Source: CAZIQY01 sp964541605
GTDB lineage: Bacteria > Desulfobacterota > Syntrophia > Syntrophales > UBA2185
NCBI GenBank assembly: GCA_964541605.1
Contig: CAZIQY010000076.1
Span: 1 to 13,483, forward strand
DNA: 13,483 nt
Reading direction: 5' to 3'
Shown here: positions 12,954 through 13,483 of the stretch, piece after piece
Position numbering within the stretch: position 1 is the stretch's first letter
Layout of the letters: each line of letters opens with the position of its first letter
Position numbers and translations under genes: made by a program
The notes under the pieces: model-generated
What the model was told of the DNA's origin: nothing
What the model saw: only the letters and a program-made list of their open reading frames with translations
Database searches by the model: none

Positions 12954-13483
12954 ATGACCGCAGAACCTGAAAAACCTACCCTCTATCTCATCGACGGAAG
13001 CAACTACATGTTTCGCGCCTTTTATGCCATTCGGGATCTTTCCAATTCGAAAGGGTTTCCGACCAACGCCATCTACGGTTTTACAACGATGCTGATGAAG
13101 CTCCTTCGCGAGCGGAAGCCCGACTATATTGTCATCGCCTTTGATGTCAAGGGCCCTACCTTCCGCCACGAAGCCTACAACGACTACAAAGCCACCCGCA
13201 AGGAGACGCCGGAGGCGCTCATCCCGCAGATTGCCTGCATCAAGGATGTCGTTCGCGGATTCTCGATCCCCATTCTGGAACAGCAGGGGATTGAGGCAGA
13301 CGACATTATCGGGTCACTGGCAAAAAAGTACGCGGCAGAAGGGATGAAAACGGTCATCGTATCCGGCGACAAGGACCTGATGCAGCTTGTCACTGACAAC
13401 GTCACCATGGTCGACACCATGCAGGACAAGACCTATGATGTCGAAGCGGTCAGGGAGCGTTTCGGGGTCGGGCCAGAGAAGGT
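12954..13483 (+). CDS. polA: DNA polymerase I, N-terminal 5'-3' exonuclease part (runs off the window)
   Basis: The frame from the ATG at 12954 stays open to the window end (176 codons visible). It begins with the 5' nuclease motif YLIDGSNYMFRAFYAI, followed by FDVKGPTFRHEAYNDYKATR, the metal-binding GIEADDIIGSLAKKY and VSGDKDLMQLV, and TYDVEAVRERFGVGPE leading into the helix-hairpin-helix region. This is the flap/5'-3' exonuclease domain of PolA, which removes RNA primers and repairs DNA. The polymerase domain would lie beyond the window, so a stand-alone exonuclease is not excluded, though the length and N-terminus fit PolA. The Shine-Dalgarno is weak. A 55-nt gap separates it from the DUF4384 gene; no terminator is visible there. 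Confidence 0.92.
   Translation, partial: MTAEPEKPTLYLIDGSNYMFRAFYAIRDLSNSKGFPTNAIYGFTTMLMKLLRERKPDYIVIAFDVKGPTFRHEAYNDYKATRKETPEALIPQIACIKDVVRGFSIPILEQQGIEADDIIGSLAKKYAAEGMKTVIVSGDKDLMQLVTDNVTMVDTMQDKTYDVEAVRERFGVGPEK

Overview
This window looks like chromosome from an anaerobic delta-proteobacterium (Desulfobacterota, possibly a Syntrophus- or Desulfovibrio-like lineage). The evidence is the gene set: uroporphyrinogen III is made from glutamyl-tRNA and then sent through siroheme to heme b by Ahb enzymes, the 'alternative' heme route of sulfate reducers, relatives and archaea. A run of exactly 100 Ns shows that this is a scaffolded draft or metagenome assembly. The lineage is inferred from gene content only.

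Layout, left to right. (1) 1-457 is AT-rich: the 3' end of an unrecognised gene, then a non-coding stretch ending in a strong terminator. (2) 458-2646, minus strand: prmA, rsmE (broken by the assembly gap) and an RDD-family membrane protein form a tightly packed operon, followed by tRNA-Phe(GAA). (3) 2647-2758 is a divergent intergenic region with a good minus-strand promoter whose -35 box overlaps a 15-nt palindrome. (4) 2759-9423, plus strand: sirC-like, ccsA-like, hemA, hemC, cobA-hemD fusion and hemB. (5) 9424-10059: palindromic repeats around a small AT-rich GIY-YIG nuclease gene. (6) 10060-12898, plus strand: ahbD, an exported four-EF-hand protein, an ahbA/ahbB-type siroheme decarboxylase subunit and an exported DUF4384 protein. 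(7) 12954 to the end: the start of polA.

How the genes work together. HemA starts 5-aminolevulinate synthesis; HemB, HemC and the HemD domain give uroporphyrinogen III; the CobA domain gives precorrin-2; the SirC-like protein gives sirohydrochlorin. After iron insertion, the AhbA/B protein decarboxylates siroheme and AhbD performs the last step to heme b. The CcsA-like protein links heme to cytochrome c assembly. HemL, a dedicated sirohydrochlorin ferrochelatase, AhbC and a second AhbA/B subunit are not in the window and should lie elsewhere.

The most unusual material is not in the enzymes. A family of palindromic repeats (ends GTCATTCC...GGAATGAC) sits at three junctions of the heme cluster. 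In one place two inverted half-copies directly bracket the GIY-YIG gene, which suggests a small self-encoded mobile element with gene-less derivatives. Other points are eight tandem heptamers inside the ahbD reading frame, a hemC gene whose only workable start is ATT, and an EF-hand gene wedged between two Ahb genes.
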